A stretch of DNA of 54,756 bases from Planctomycetota bacterium. GTDB taxonomy: Bacteria; Planctomycetota; JAJSAM01; JAJVHW01. A program made the position numbers and the translations under genes. Each line of letters starts with the position of its first letter. Within the stretch, counting starts at the first letter, position 1. The notes beneath the pieces were generated by a model. That model did not search any database. It was not told the DNA's origin and was given only the letters and a program-made list of their open reading frames with translations. The DNA is taken from NCBI GenBank assembly GCA_022072415.1, contig JAJVHW010000082.1, forward strand, positions 1 through 54,756, written 5' to 3'. Shown here piece by piece: positions 16,098 through 25,013 of this stretch.

Positions 16098-16125
16098 TTG
16101 CGGCGACGCCGCCGTTGGATAGGCT
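16098..16125 (+). promoter_or_regulatory. Probable promoter of tRNA-Leu
   Basis: TTGCGG (16098-16103), a 16-nt spacer and TAGGCT (16120-16125), with the tRNA 5' end about 40 nt downstream of the inferred start. The -10 is the same hexamer as at lptB and the EVE gene. Confidence 0.35.
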
Positions 16126-16172
16126 CCCCCCTCCTTGCCCCGGCCTCCCCTGGAGGTCCGGGACGCACCCGT

Positions 16173-16260
16173 GCCGGGGTGGCGGAATTGGCAGACGCAC
16201 CAGTTTGAGGGACTGGAGCCCCACAAGGGCGTGCAGGTTCAAGTCCTGTTCCCGGCACCA
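16173..16260 (+). tRNA. tRNA-Leu (anticodon GAG), CCA encoded
   Basis: An 88-nt class II tRNA. The acceptor GCCGGGG pairs with TCCCGGC, the anticodon stem is CCAGT/ACTGG with loop TTGAGGG (anticodon GAG, reading CUC/CUU), there is a long variable arm, and the T arm contains GGTTCAAGTCC. The 3' ACCA is encoded. The 140 bp after it, before the aas-like stop, hold no gene I can support. Confidence 0.97.
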
Positions 16261-16400
16261 GACCGTTCGCGCGAATTCACGCGCGCCCCTTTCCCGCGAC
16301 GGCAGCACCGCCGCAGACGACGGGACTCCGGGCGCCCTCCGGCACGTCCCGCGATGCCGGAACCGCGGGAGGTCCGGGCACCGCGTCCGGAGCGCCGCAT

Positions 16401-19400
16401 TCAGGCGGGCCGTTCGACTGCGAGCCGTTCGGCCGCCGCGGTCCGCACGCCGCGCAGGTCGGTCTTCCCCGTCCCGAGCACCGGGATCGCCGGCACGCGC
16501 ACGAAGTCCTGCTTCCGCGGGATGAAGAGGTTCGGCAGCCCGAGCGCGGGGAGGCGCGCGACGACCGCGTCGATCTTCGCGGGGTCGAGCACGTGCACGA
16601 CCGCGAGACGCTCGCCCTTCTTCTCGTCGGGGACGCTCGTCACCGCGAACACCTGCGTGCCCACGGGCGCGCCGCCGACGTTCGACTCGCGCCACGCCTG
16701 GTGGAGCGCGTCCTCCACCTTCCCGTGCGGGACCATCTCGCCGCCGATCTTCGAGAAGCGCGCGAGCCGGTCGGTGATCCGCAGGAACCCGTCGTCGTCG
16801 AGCACCGCGACGTCGCCGGTGACGTACCACCCGTCGCGGACCGCCTGCGCGGTGAGGTCGTCGCGCCCGAGATAACCGGGCATCACGTTCGGGCCGCGGA
16901 CGAGCAGCATCCCTGCCTGCCCCGGAGGGAGCGGCGCCAGAGTGTCGGGGTCGCACACGCGGAGCGAGATCCCGGGGAGCGGCTGCCCGACGTGCCCCCG
17001 GCGCGACCCGGGCTGGAAGTACCCCGGCGAACGGTGGTCGGGCACGCTGACCGCCACGACGGGCGCGCACTCCGTCGATCCGTATCCTTCGAGCGGACGC
17101 ACGCCGAAGTGGTCCTCGAACGCGTCGGCGAGACGGTCCGGGAGCTTCTCGGCCCCGGCGAGGACGATCCGCACGGACCCGAGCTGTCCCGGCGCGAGGC
17201 GTCGCATGTAGAGCTGAAGGAAGGTCGGCGTGGCGAGGAGCATCGTCAGCCGGTGCCGCTCGACGAGCGCGCCGATCGTCTCCGCGTCGAGGGGCGACAC
17301 GTGGAACACGATCGGCAGCCCCTGCGTGAGCGAGAACCACAGGGTGAACGTCCCGAACGAATGGAAGAGCGGGAGGACGCAGAGCATCCGGTCGCCGCGG
17401 ACGAGCTGGAGGACCTGCGCCGACGCGTGGACGTTCGACTCGACGTTGAACTGCGTGAGCCGCACGCCCTTCGGCTCGCCGGTGCTGCCGCTGCTGAAGA
17501 CGATCGTGAGGTCGTCGTCGGCTCCGTGCGGCGCGGCACCGGGCCCCCGGCACGACCGCTCGATCCACGAGACGGGCGAGAAGAGCGCGTGCAGCATCGC
17601 GCAGAGCCTCGCCCCGCCGCCGATCCCCTTCGCGACCTCGTCGATCCACACCGGCTCGACGCCCGGCGGCAGCGACACCTTCGCCTTCTCGAGGAACGCG
17701 CGGCTCGTGACGCACGTGCGGAGCCCGGCCTGCCGCGCGGCCGACTCCATCCCCGCCGCGCCCGCGGTGTAGTTCAGGTTCACGACGGTGCGCGCGGACA
17801 GCGCGGCCGCCATGTTCACGAGCGCGCCCGCCACGGTCGGCGGGAGCATCACTCCGACGCGCGGCTGGTCCTTCCATCGCGGACGGAGCGCGTGCGCGAG
17901 CGCCACGGCCCCGGCGAGGGCGCGGCGGCCCGACACCTCGGGACGCGTCACGTCGGCCATCGCGATGCCGCCCCCGCGGCGGCGCAGCGCGCGCACGGCG
18001 GCGCGGTGGACGGGCTCGTGGTCCGGACGGCGGAGCATCCAGGCCTCGGTGGCGATCTCCTGCACCGCGCGGCGCACGTCGGGGACCGGCGTGTCCGCCG
18101 GCAGCGGCGCGCCGAACGCGATCGTCACCGGGAACGGCACCCGCTTCGGACGCTTCCAGAGGTACCGCCCGCCCTCGCGGCTGAAGATGCTCCCCCAGAG
18201 GCGGTCCATGTACACGGGCACGATCACGCAGTCGCGGCCCTTCGCGATCCGCGCGAAGCCGCGCCGGAACGGATTGAGCATCCCCGTCCGGGTGAGCTGG
18301 CCCTCGGGGAAGATGCAGACGACCTCTCCGCGGTCGAGGTGCTCCCCCGCGCCGCGCATCGCGCGGAGCATCTGCCGCGGCCCGCCGGCGGCGGAGATCG
18401 GGATGCACCCGAGCGACTCCATGAACGGACGGAGCCACGGCCGCTCGAACCAGTGCCGGTCCACGAGGAACCGCACCGGCCGCCCGATCGTGGTGATGAG
18501 GATCAGCGCGTCCACGAACGAGACGTGGTTCGGCGTGAGCAGCACGCCGCCCGTCTTCGGCACGCGGTCGGCGCCGTGGACGCGGAGGCGGTAGATCGTC
18601 TTCGTGGCGAGCACGAGGACCAGGCGAAGCAGCGCCTCGGGGAGCACGCGCACGGCCCACACGACGCCCGCGAGCGTCAGGATCGACGCGGTGAAGAGCA
18701 CCTCGCGGCTCCCGATGGCGACCGTCCCGCCCGTCCACCGCTCGACCGACGCGAGACCGCCGATCAGGGTGGTGCCGACGATGATCCCCAGGTACGTGAG
18801 CACGCTCGACACCGCGATGATCCCGCCGCGGCGCGCCGCGGGCGCGCGCTCCTGCACCAGCCCGTTCAGCGGCACGACGATGAACCCCGCCGACATCCCG
18901 ACGAACGCGAGGATCGGGAACAGCATCGCGTACCCCGGCAGGAAGACCGCGACCGCGAGCACGCCGACGCCGAGCACCACCGCGCCGAGCGGCACGAGTC
19001 CGATCTCGACGCGGCCCCCGGCGATCCGCCCCGCGATCATCGATCCCGCGCCGATGCCGAGTCCGATCGTGGCGAGCGGCCCCGCCACGTAGGACTCCTC
19101 GCGCAGGTCGAGGTGGTGGCGGACGTAGACGATGATCGTCTGGTTGAGGATCGCCGCGAGCATCCAGAAGTACGCGGTGGCGAGCGCCGCCATGCGGAGC
19201 GCGCGGTCGTTCCAGAGCGCGGAGAGCGCCTCTCCGAACGGACGCCCGGCGGGCGCGCCCGGCGCCCGCGCCGGAGGGACCCTCGGGAGCCGGAGCGCCG
19301 CCAGCGCGGAGACGACCGCGGTCCCCGCGAGCGCGGCGGCCGCCACCCACGGCTTCCCGCCGGTCGCCTGCGCGAGCACCGGCCCGACGGCGTTCCCCGC

Positions 19401-19880
19401 GATCAGCGCGAGGAACGTCCACATCTCGAGCAGCCCGTTCGCCCAGCCGAGGCGGTCCCGGTCCTCGATCTCGGGGACGATCCCGTACTTCGCCGGCGCG
19501 AAGAATCCGGCCGCGAGGCCGAGGAGGGCGAGCGAGACGAACGGCGCAGCCGTCTCGCCAGGGAGCAGCGCGAGCGCCGCGGCCGCGCCCGCGAGCAGCG
19601 CCGCCTCGGCGCCCTTCACGGCCACGATGATCGACCGCTTGCTCGCCCGGTCGGCGATCGACACGGCGGCCGCCGACGCCAGCGCGAGCGGCACGAGGAA
19701 CGAGAGGTGCGCGAGCGTCTGGAGCCGCTGCTCGTCGCCCTCGGTGGCCTTCGCGCCGCTCGAGGACTCGAGCGCGCGGATCGCCGCGAACGCGACCACG
19801 AGCCGCCACGCGACGCCCTGGAAGGCGCCGAAGAACTGGGCCACGAGGAGGGCCCCGAACGGTGACCGCTGCGGAGGCAC
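16401..19880 (-). CDS. aas: MFS transporter - PlsC acyltransferase - acyl-ACP synthetase fusion (LplT-Aas type)
   Basis: About 1159 residues in three parts. The N-terminal MFS domain (about 1-415) is LplT-like (FGALLVAQFFGAFQGV). A PlsC-type acyltransferase (about 430-620) has the NHVSFVD box (His452/Asp457) and FPEGQLTRTG. An AMP-forming acyl ligase (about 670-1150) has VFSSGSTGEPKG, YGSTECAPV, GWYVTGDV and the C-terminal GTGKTDL lysine. The fusion is expected to import lysophospholipid across the inner membrane and re-acylate it with ligase-activated fatty acid. I prefer the GTG at 19880, just before the conserved start of the MFS domain; an ATG at 19949 is in frame but would overlap the divergent gene's ATG. 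Confidence 0.9.
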   Translation of the reverse strand: MPPQRSPFGALLVAQFFGAFQGVAWRLVVAFAAIRALESSSGAKATEGDEQRLQTLAHLSFLVPLALASAAAVSIADRASKRSIIVAVKGAEAALLAGAAAALALLPGETAAPFVSLALLGLAAGFFAPAKYGIVPEIEDRDRLGWANGLLEMWTFLALIAGNAVGPVLAQATGGKPWVAAAALAGTAVVSALAALRLPRVPPARAPGAPAGRPFGEALSALWNDRALRMAALATAYFWMLAAILNQTIIVYVRHHLDLREESYVAGPLATIGLGIGAGSMIAGRIAGGRVEIGLVPLGAVVLGVGVLAVAVFLPGYAMLFPILAFVGMSAGFIVVPLNGLVQERAPAARRGGIIAVSSVLTYLGIIVGTTLIGGLASVERWTGGTVAIGSREVLFTASILTLAGVVWAVRVLPEALLRLVLVLATKTIYRLRVHGADRVPKTGGVLLTPNHVSFVDALILITTIGRPVRFLVDRHWFERPWLRPFMESLGCIPISAAGGPRQMLRAMRGAGEHLDRGEVVCIFPEGQLTRTGMLNPFRRGFARIAKGRDCVIVPVYMDRLWGSIFSREGGRYLWKRPKRVPFPVTIAFGAPLPADTPVPDVRRAVQEIATEAWMLRRPDHEPVHRAAVRALRRRGGGIAMADVTRPEVSGRRALAGAVALAHALRPRWKDQPRVGVMLPPTVAGALVNMAAALSARTVVNLNYTAGAAGMESAARQAGLRTCVTSRAFLEKAKVSLPPGVEPVWIDEVAKGIGGGARLCAMLHALFSPVSWIERSCRGPGAAPHGADDDLTIVFSSGSTGEPKGVRLTQFNVESNVHASAQVLQLVRGDRMLCVLPLFHSFGTFTLWFSLTQGLPIVFHVSPLDAETIGALVERHRLTMLLATPTFLQLYMRRLAPGQLGSVRIVLAGAEKLPDRLADAFEDHFGVRPLEGYGSTECAPVVAVSVPDHRSPGYFQPGSRRGHVGQPLPGISLRVCDPDTLAPLPPGQAGMLLVRGPNVMPGYLGRDDLTAQAVRDGWYVTGDVAVLDDDGFLRITDRLARFSKIGGEMVPHGKVEDALHQAWRESNVGGAPVGTQVFAVTSVPDEKKGERLAVVHVLDPAKIDAVVARLPALGLPNLFIPRKQDFVRVPAIPVLGTGKTDLRGVRTAAAERLAVERPA

Positions 19881-19935
19881 GGAGCGCGGAGGATCGCACC
19901 CGGACGGACCGTTGAACAGGAAGGGCTGCCGGGTG

Positions 19936-19941
19936 TAGCGT
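19936..19941 (+). promoter_or_regulatory. -10 element of the 949-residue protein gene, leaderless arrangement
   Basis: TAGCGT followed by 6 nt and the ATG at 19948, with no Shine-Dalgarno sequence. Confidence 0.4.
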
Positions 19942-19947
19942 GACCGC

Positions 19948-22797
19948 ATGCAGAGACACGCGAAGGGAGCCCGGGGCCGCGCATCGCTTCGTGCGGGAAG
20001 GGCGGTCGTCTGGGTCTTCTTGATCGCGCTCGCGGCCGGAATCGGCGCTGCAGTGCTGTTCGCGCGGATGAAGTCGCGCTTCGCCCCCGCCGCGCCGAAC
20101 CGCGAACTCGTGCCCGACACGGTCTGCTGGTACGCGGAGTCCACGGACGTCACGTCGTCGTGGAACGCGCTCGTCACGTCGCAGTCGTGGAAGGACATGC
20201 TCGCGTCGGCCACGTTCGCGCGGATCTCCGGCGACCAGGGCGTGAAGGACGCAGTGGCGATCTTCGAGGACGTCGCCGCGAAGGCGGGCCTCCAGCTCAC
20301 CGCCGAGAACGCGATGAAGGTGTTCGGGCGCGACGTCGCCGTGGCCCTCGACCTGGGCGCCGAGTCGGCTTCCGTCCTCGTGCTGACGAAGCTCGACGTG
20401 GACGCGCTCCTCGCGGACTTCCTCCCCGGCGAGACCGACAAGTCGAAGCTCGCCGCCGCCGTCCGCGACCGCGCCGCGCGTTGCACCACGGCGATGCAGT
20501 CCTCGCTCCACCGCGACGTCGAACTGCTCCAGGCGACGCGCGGCAGCGTGACGTTCCACTTCGCCGTGCTCGGCGACACGCTGGCGGCGTCCGACGACCG
20601 CTCGCTCCTCGTCCGCGTGGCCGACGCGCACCTCGACGGCGGGAGCTCGTCCCTCGCGAAGAGCGCGAAGTTCACCGCCGACATGGCGGCGCTCCCGGCG
20701 AAGGGCGTCGTGCGCGAGTGGTGCGACCTCGCGAAGATGCGGTCGAAGCGCGCCGCGGTCGAGAAGCTCGCGAAGCGGGCCGACGAGCGCATCGCGGCGG
20801 CGGCCGGCCGGTACCTCGACGCCACCTCGACGATCCCGTCCTACGCGCGGAGCGTGGACATCCCCGGCGGCGACCTCTACGCGATCGTCCCGCACGCGGC
20901 GAGCGCGTCGGCGCCCGCGCCGGCGGCGCCGGTCTCGTTCGTGGAGCGGATGATGCCGGAGGCGCATGCGTACGTCTCGCTGCGCGACGCGGGCGAGGCC
21001 GCGGCCGCATGGCGCGACTCCCCGCTCCGCGGCCGCCTCGCCGCCGGACCGGTCGGCCGCCAGATCGACGCGTTCCTCGACGATCCGCGGGGATGGACCC
21101 GCGGGATCGAGCGCAGGTTCTTGCCGGGGCTCGGCGACATTGAGAGCGACGACGAGGGCGACGACGAGGGCGACGACGAGAGCGGCGCGCAGGACGTGGG
21201 CCGCTTCGAGATCCGCATGCTCGCGCGCATGATGGAGGCCGCCCTGGCCTCGGTCTACTCGACGGAGGCGGCGCTCGCCGTGAGGTTCGACGTCTCCGAT
21301 CTGTCCGCGCAGGTCGCGGCGGGAGCGCGGCCCGACTTCGGCGGCAGGCTGCTCATGCAGGCCGTCCTCGCGGCCGGCGTCGGCGGCGGCCGCCTCACGA
21401 CGACCGAGGTCCTGGGCCGCGTGGTGTACGCGGTCCGCCCCGGCGGCGCGGACGACGACGACACCGGCGACGAGGACGAGACGGAGGCGGCCGCCGGCGC
21501 CGAGCCGGTCCTCGCGTTCGTCGGCGACGCCGTCGTGATGTGCGACAGCGCGCCGACCATGACCCGCGTTCTCTCCGACTTCGACGCGAAGGACGCCGCG
21601 CCGGCGCGCCGCACCGCGGAGCTGCGCGCGCTCGAGCCGTTCCACATGGCGATGTATGTGCCGATGGGCGACATCGTGGCGGAGCTGAGGGAGAACGAGG
21701 ACGTCGGAGCGTTCGGGGCCGCGCTCGACGGCTACGGCGACTTCGCAATGTCGTGGCACGTCGCTCCGACGATGGCGTCCCTGGACGGCCGCTGGGTGAT
21801 GCGCGTGAAGCCGGAACTGAACGTGGACGCGGCCGATCCGCGCCCCGTCCCGCGAATCTGGTCGATGATCCCGGAGGGTGCGTTCCTCCACGGCGTGGCG
21901 AACGTCGACATGGTGAAGCAGTACGCGCTCATGGAGAGCGCGTTCGGCGAGGACGTCTGGCGCGAGATGGAGCCTGCGCTCCGCGACTTCGGCCGCGAGG
22001 TCGGCGTGGACCTGGAGACGCAGCTCCTCCCCGCCCTCGGACCGGAGATCGGGATGGCGCTGCTCCGCGCGAAGCGCGTACCCCAGCAGCAGCCGCCCGT
22101 GCCGGGAGTGGCGATCTGGTTCGAGGCGCGCCAGCAGGCGGTGGTCCGGAAGTTCGTGGACGGCGCGCTCCGCGTGGCCGAGCAGGCGTTCGCGGAGTCG
22201 CAGGACGCCCCGCGCTCCCGCCGCCGCCCCCCGACGCCGAAGCTCCTCGACCGCCGGTCCGAGGCCGACGGCACGGAGACGGTCACGCTCGCCCTCGCGG
22301 CCGAGGAGGGGATGCCGTTCACGCCGGCGCTCGGCTTCGTCGGAGACCACCTGGTGATCTGCCTCGACGTCGGCACCCTCGACCGCATCCGCGCCGTCGC
22401 GGCGGGCTCCGCGCCCTCCGTCACGGCGTCCCCCTCGCACGCCCGCCTCGTCGCCGCCCTCGGCGCCCCGCCCCGTTCGGCGCGCACGCACATCGACTGG
22501 TCGCTGATGATGGACCAGCTCGCGGAGTACGCGGACGAGATCGGCCAGGCCCTCCCCGCCGGCGCGATCGAGTACCCCGATCTGCCGGACGACCCGTCCG
22601 ACCCCGAGGCGATGCGGAAGTGGCAGGAGGCGATCGCCGCGAAGCAGCAGGAGGCCGCGAAGAAGGGCGCCTCCACCTGGAACGACATCGTCGAGTCGAT
22701 GCGCCCGATCGACGGCATCGCCGTCGCCAACTGGATGGACGGCGGCGCGCAGCACGGCAAGTTCGCGATCCGCTTCGCGGACGCGCCGGGGAAGTGA
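19948..22797 (+). CDS. Large membrane-anchored extracytoplasmic protein of unknown function
   Basis: 949 residues: a short basic cytosolic tail, one membrane segment (about 21-44, VVWVFLIALAAGIGAAVLFA) and about 900 extracytoplasmic residues. The pattern VPDTVCWYAESTDVTSSWNAL, with long alternating alpha/beta stretches and repeated 'FVGDAVVMCDS' / 'FVGDHLVICLDVG' strands, recalls DUF3352-type proteins; this is only a resemblance. An acidic Asp-Asp-Glu-Gly repeat lies near residues 395-415. It is followed 1 nt later by a second single-pass protein gene, so the pair is probably co-expressed. Function unknown. Confidence 0.75.
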   Translation: MQRHAKGARGRASLRAGRAVVWVFLIALAAGIGAAVLFARMKSRFAPAAPNRELVPDTVCWYAESTDVTSSWNALVTSQSWKDMLASATFARISGDQGVKDAVAIFEDVAAKAGLQLTAENAMKVFGRDVAVALDLGAESASVLVLTKLDVDALLADFLPGETDKSKLAAAVRDRAARCTTAMQSSLHRDVELLQATRGSVTFHFAVLGDTLAASDDRSLLVRVADAHLDGGSSSLAKSAKFTADMAALPAKGVVREWCDLAKMRSKRAAVEKLAKRADERIAAAAGRYLDATSTIPSYARSVDIPGGDLYAIVPHAASASAPAPAAPVSFVERMMPEAHAYVSLRDAGEAAAAWRDSPLRGRLAAGPVGRQIDAFLDDPRGWTRGIERRFLPGLGDIESDDEGDDEGDDESGAQDVGRFEIRMLARMMEAALASVYSTEAALAVRFDVSDLSAQVAAGARPDFGGRLLMQAVLAAGVGGGRLTTTEVLGRVVYAVRPGGADDDDTGDEDETEAAAGAEPVLAFVGDAVVMCDSAPTMTRVLSDFDAKDAAPARRTAELRALEPFHMAMYVPMGDIVAELRENEDVGAFGAALDGYGDFAMSWHVAPTMASLDGRWVMRVKPELNVDAADPRPVPRIWSMIPEGAFLHGVANVDMVKQYALMESAFGEDVWREMEPALRDFGREVGVDLETQLLPALGPEIGMALLRAKRVPQQQPPVPGVAIWFEARQQAVVRKFVDGALRVAEQAFAESQDAPRSRRRPPTPKLLDRRSEADGTETVTLALAAEEGMPFTPALGFVGDHLVICLDVGTLDRIRAVAAGSAPSVTASPSHARLVAALGAPPRSARTHIDWSLMMDQLAEYADEIGQALPAGAIEYPDLPDDPSDPEAMRKWQEAIAAKQQEAAKKGASTWNDIVESMRPIDGIAVANWMDGGAQHGKFAIRFADAPGK
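21148..21183 (+). repeat. Three tandem 12-bp repeats encoding Asp-Asp-Glu-(Gly/Ser)
   Basis: GACGACGAGGGC occurs twice, then GACGACGAGAGC, all in frame. They add an acidic linker within the 949-residue protein and are a likely site of length variation between strains. Confidence 0.85.
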
Positions 22798-22798
22798 C

Positions 22799-23395
22799 GT
22801 GCCGGCCGCATCGTTCCGTGGCCTGCGGCGGTGGCCTGTCTGGCTCCGGATCGCGCTCGGTCTCGTCGCCGCCGCAGCGATCGTGTGGTTCGTGTGGCGA
22901 CGACTCGGCGCAGGATCCGGCCCGCCCGCGGCGGACGAATCGGACTGGCGCACGGTCGAGTTCGAAGGGCTCATCCTCGACGCGCCCATGCCGATTCCCG
23001 AGGACGCCACTCCCGGCGGGTCGGATGCGGAGGTCGCCGTTCGCAAGATGGTCATGCGGCGCGCCGAGAGATCGAAAGGCCAGTTCCAACTCGTCGCGAC
23101 GTGCGTGCCCATGCCGAAGGGCGAGTGGCGCATGCCGCTGACGAGCATGGGCAGCTTCGCGGTCCCCGCTTCGAAGACGGGCGAGTCGATCTCCGTCGAT
23201 GTCGTGGACCACCCGGCGGCCGACGGCAAGGCATCCATTTCCCGGTACTCGTCGGGCGCGTCGTCGCCGAGAGCCCGTAGCTTGAACCTGACCTTCTACC
23301 GGGGCGACTTCATGTACGGCTTTGCCGTCCTCTGGGAAGGCGACCGCGCCTCGGCCGACGCAGAGCGCATCGTCGCGAGCGTCCGCGCACCCTGA
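22799..23395 (+). CDS. Single-pass membrane protein of unknown function
   Basis: 198 residues from a GTG 1 nt after the preceding stop. One membrane segment (about 15-37, LRIALGLVAAAAIVWFVWRRL), then an extracytoplasmic domain of about 155 residues with WRTVEFEGLILDAPMP near its start and LNLTFYRGDFMYGFAVLWEG near its end, suggesting a small beta-rich fold. Tight spacing links it to the 949-residue protein. No family recognised. Confidence 0.75.
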   Translation: MPAASFRGLRRWPVWLRIALGLVAAAAIVWFVWRRLGAGSGPPAADESDWRTVEFEGLILDAPMPIPEDATPGGSDAEVAVRKMVMRRAERSKGQFQLVATCVPMPKGEWRMPLTSMGSFAVPASKTGESISVDVVDHPAADGKASISRYSSGASSPRARSLNLTFYRGDFMYGFAVLWEGDRASADAERIVASVRAP

Positions 23396-23520
23396 GCGCC
23401 CCACCCAACTGTCGCCACGGCGCCCATCGCCCGGTCGTCGCCGCGCTCCGCCGTCGCACCGCCCCGCCAACGCACCGCCGCATCCGTCGAACCCCGCGCT
23501 ACGATCCCTGCTTCCCCGGT

Positions 23521-23597
23521 GGGCCCGTAGCTCAGTCGGTCAGAGCAGGGGACTCATAATCCCTTGGTCCCTGGTTCGAGTCCAGGCGGGCCTACCA
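23521..23597 (+). tRNA. tRNA with CAU anticodon (elongator Met or lysidine-modified Ile2), CCA encoded
   Basis: A 77-nt cloverleaf. The acceptor GGGCCCG pairs with CGGGCCT (first pair G-U), the anticodon stem is GGGGA/TCCCT with loop CTCATAA (anticodon CAU), and the T arm has GGTTCGAGTCC. 3' ACCA is encoded. The D-stem/loop rules out initiator type. The ACTCATAATCCCTTGGTC region is reminiscent of Ile2 tRNAs, but I cannot separate Ile2 from elongator Met by eye. TACGAT (23500-23505) is a good -10 candidate upstream. Confidence 0.95.
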
Positions 23598-23695
23598 CGC
23601 ACTCGGGGGACGGGTCGGCGGGACGGAGTGGCGGCGGGATGCGTGGGAAGCGGATCGTCGGAAGGCAACGGCGGAGCGGCACGCCGTCGCTGCGC

Positions 23696-24943
23696 TCAGA
23701 TCACGCTCCACCACGGCGCGGCGAGGATGCCTTCGGCGATCCAGGCTGTCTCGGTGCCGCCGTGGAGGAGGAGGCCGGCGCGGGACGTGCGGCCGTACTC
23801 GGCGCGGAAGGCGCGCAGGCCGTCGGCGTCGCGGGTGCGCGGGCGAGCGGCGGACTTGACCTCGACCGGAAGGAGGCGACCCTTGTGCTCCAGCACGAAA
23901 TCCACCTCCTCGCCGGTCACCGCTCGCCAGAAGAGGACTTCGGCGCGCACGGAGCCGGAGTCGCGCCATGCGAGCAGGTCCGACAGCACGAGGTTCTCGA
24001 GATGCGCGCCGCGCGGCTCGTCCTCGCCCGACAGGTGGAGCGCGAGCGCGGCGTCGTTCCAGTAGACCTTCGGCGACTTGATGAGCCGCTTCGTGCGGTT
24101 CACGGCGTACGGCGCCACGCGGGCGAGCTGGTACGACACCTCGAGGAGCGACAGGTGGCGGTACACCGTCGGCTGCGAGAGCCCGACGTCGCGGGCGAGT
24201 TCGCTCTGGTTGACGAGGTTTCCGATCCGCAGGCAGACCGCGCGCATCAGGCGGCGGAAATCCACGAGCGACGACACGGCGGACAGGTCGCGCAGGTCCC
24301 GCTCCAGATAGGTGCGCGCATAGCCGGCGAACCAGTCGGCCCGGGCGGCGTCGTCGTCCATGTGGAGCGCGGGAACCGGGTACCCCCCGACGCGCGCCTC
24401 CGCGCTCCAGTCGGCGGGCCGCGATCCGCCGGCCGCAAGCACCGAAGGCCAGCGGTCCTCATCGGCGTCGAGGAGCTCGCTCCAGAGCCCGGCGCGCGCA
24501 AGGCCGGCCCGCTCGCGGCGCGTGAACGGGTGAAGGACGATGTGCATCGCTCGCCCCGCGAGCGTCTCCGACACCTTGGACAGGAGGAGCAGGTCCGCGG
24601 ACCCGGTCAGCACGAACCGCCCAGGCGCGCGTCGCTCGTCCACGGCGCGCTTCACGGCGAGGAGGAGCTCCGGCGCCCGCTGCACCTCGTCGATCACGAC
24701 GGGCGCCCCACCGCCGCGCACCAGGGCGTCGGGATCCCTGCGGGCGCGGTCGAGCATCTCCATGTCGTCGAGTACCACGTAGCGCCCCGCTCCGGGTCCG
24801 CAGATCGAGCGCACGAGCGTGGATTTCCCGGTCTGCCGGGATCCCGTGACTACGACGACGGGCGACGCGCGGAGCGCGCGCCTCAGCGACGCCTCGACGA
24901 GCCGCGGGAGACCGGGAGGGCCCGGCACTGACGACCTATTCAT
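23696..24943 (-). CDS. AAA+ ATPase with DUF4143 domain
   Basis: 415 residues. P-loop GSRQTGKST, Walker B VVIDEVQ, sensor FVLTGS and HPFTRRE place it in the AAA_14 group. The C-terminal part holds a helix-turn-helix-like block (SELARDVGLSQPTVYRHLSLLE), KVYWNDAALALHLSG and a PD-(D/E)xK-like DUF4143 end (EEVDFVLEHKGRLLPVEVKSA). Such proteins are common, mobile-like accessory ATPases whose role is not settled. I chose the ATG at 24943 rather than the in-frame ATG at 24961 because TATCAT lies 7 nt before it, and because 24961 lies inside the palindrome. It sits 98 bp from a tRNA gene. Confidence 0.85.
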   Translation of the reverse strand: MNRSSVPGPPGLPRLVEASLRRALRASPVVVVTGSRQTGKSTLVRSICGPGAGRYVVLDDMEMLDRARRDPDALVRGGGAPVVIDEVQRAPELLLAVKRAVDERRAPGRFVLTGSADLLLLSKVSETLAGRAMHIVLHPFTRRERAGLARAGLWSELLDADEDRWPSVLAAGGSRPADWSAEARVGGYPVPALHMDDDAARADWFAGYARTYLERDLRDLSAVSSLVDFRRLMRAVCLRIGNLVNQSELARDVGLSQPTVYRHLSLLEVSYQLARVAPYAVNRTKRLIKSPKVYWNDAALALHLSGEDEPRGAHLENLVLSDLLAWRDSGSVRAEVLFWRAVTGEEVDFVLEHKGRLLPVEVKSAARPRTRDADGLRAFRAEYGRTSRAGLLLHGGTETAWIAEGILAAPWWSVI

Positions 24944-24945
24944 GC

Positions 24946-24966
24946 CGTGAATGATATTCATTCACG
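24946..24966. promoter_or_regulatory. Operator-like palindrome overlapping the DUF4143 gene promoter
   Basis: CGTGAATGA - TAT - TCATTCACG, a perfect 9-bp inverted repeat with a 3-nt centre, in an unusually A/T-rich island. On the minus strand its right-hand side contains the -10 TATCAT (24951-24956). A -35-like GTGACA lies 16 nt further upstream. A bound dimer would block RNA polymerase, so negative autoregulation by the HTH-containing gene product is a reasonable inference. Confidence 0.6.
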
Positions 24967-25013
24967 CCGTGTTGTCACGCCTTTCGGGCGTCCGCACCCC
25001 TCCGGGGCGCGGG

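Noticed and set aside
16593-19865. A 1090-codon plus-strand frame antisense to the MFS-PlsC-ligase fusion
   Set aside because: Low-complexity Arg/Asp/Glu/Arg-rich translation, no start signal, and full overlap with a gene that has three intact domains.
19947-19950. Divergent genes whose ATG codons overlap at CATG (19949 minus and 19948 plus)
   Set aside because: The minus-strand gene has a GTG at 19880 that fits the conserved N-terminus of LplT-like domains and leaves room for promoters; the 23 extra residues from 19949 look non-conserved (Pro/Arg/Gly).
15817-23238. A 2473-codon open frame on the minus strand
   Set aside because: It runs through the EVE gene, tRNA-Leu, the aas-like fusion and two plus-strand genes with no recognisable domain; it crosses a clear tRNA and is a GC artefact.
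23521-24966. The tRNA-adjacent DUF4143 gene as an integrated element using the tRNA as attachment site
   Set aside because: No integrase and no second copy of the tRNA 3' end were found downstream; codon use is like that of the neighbours.
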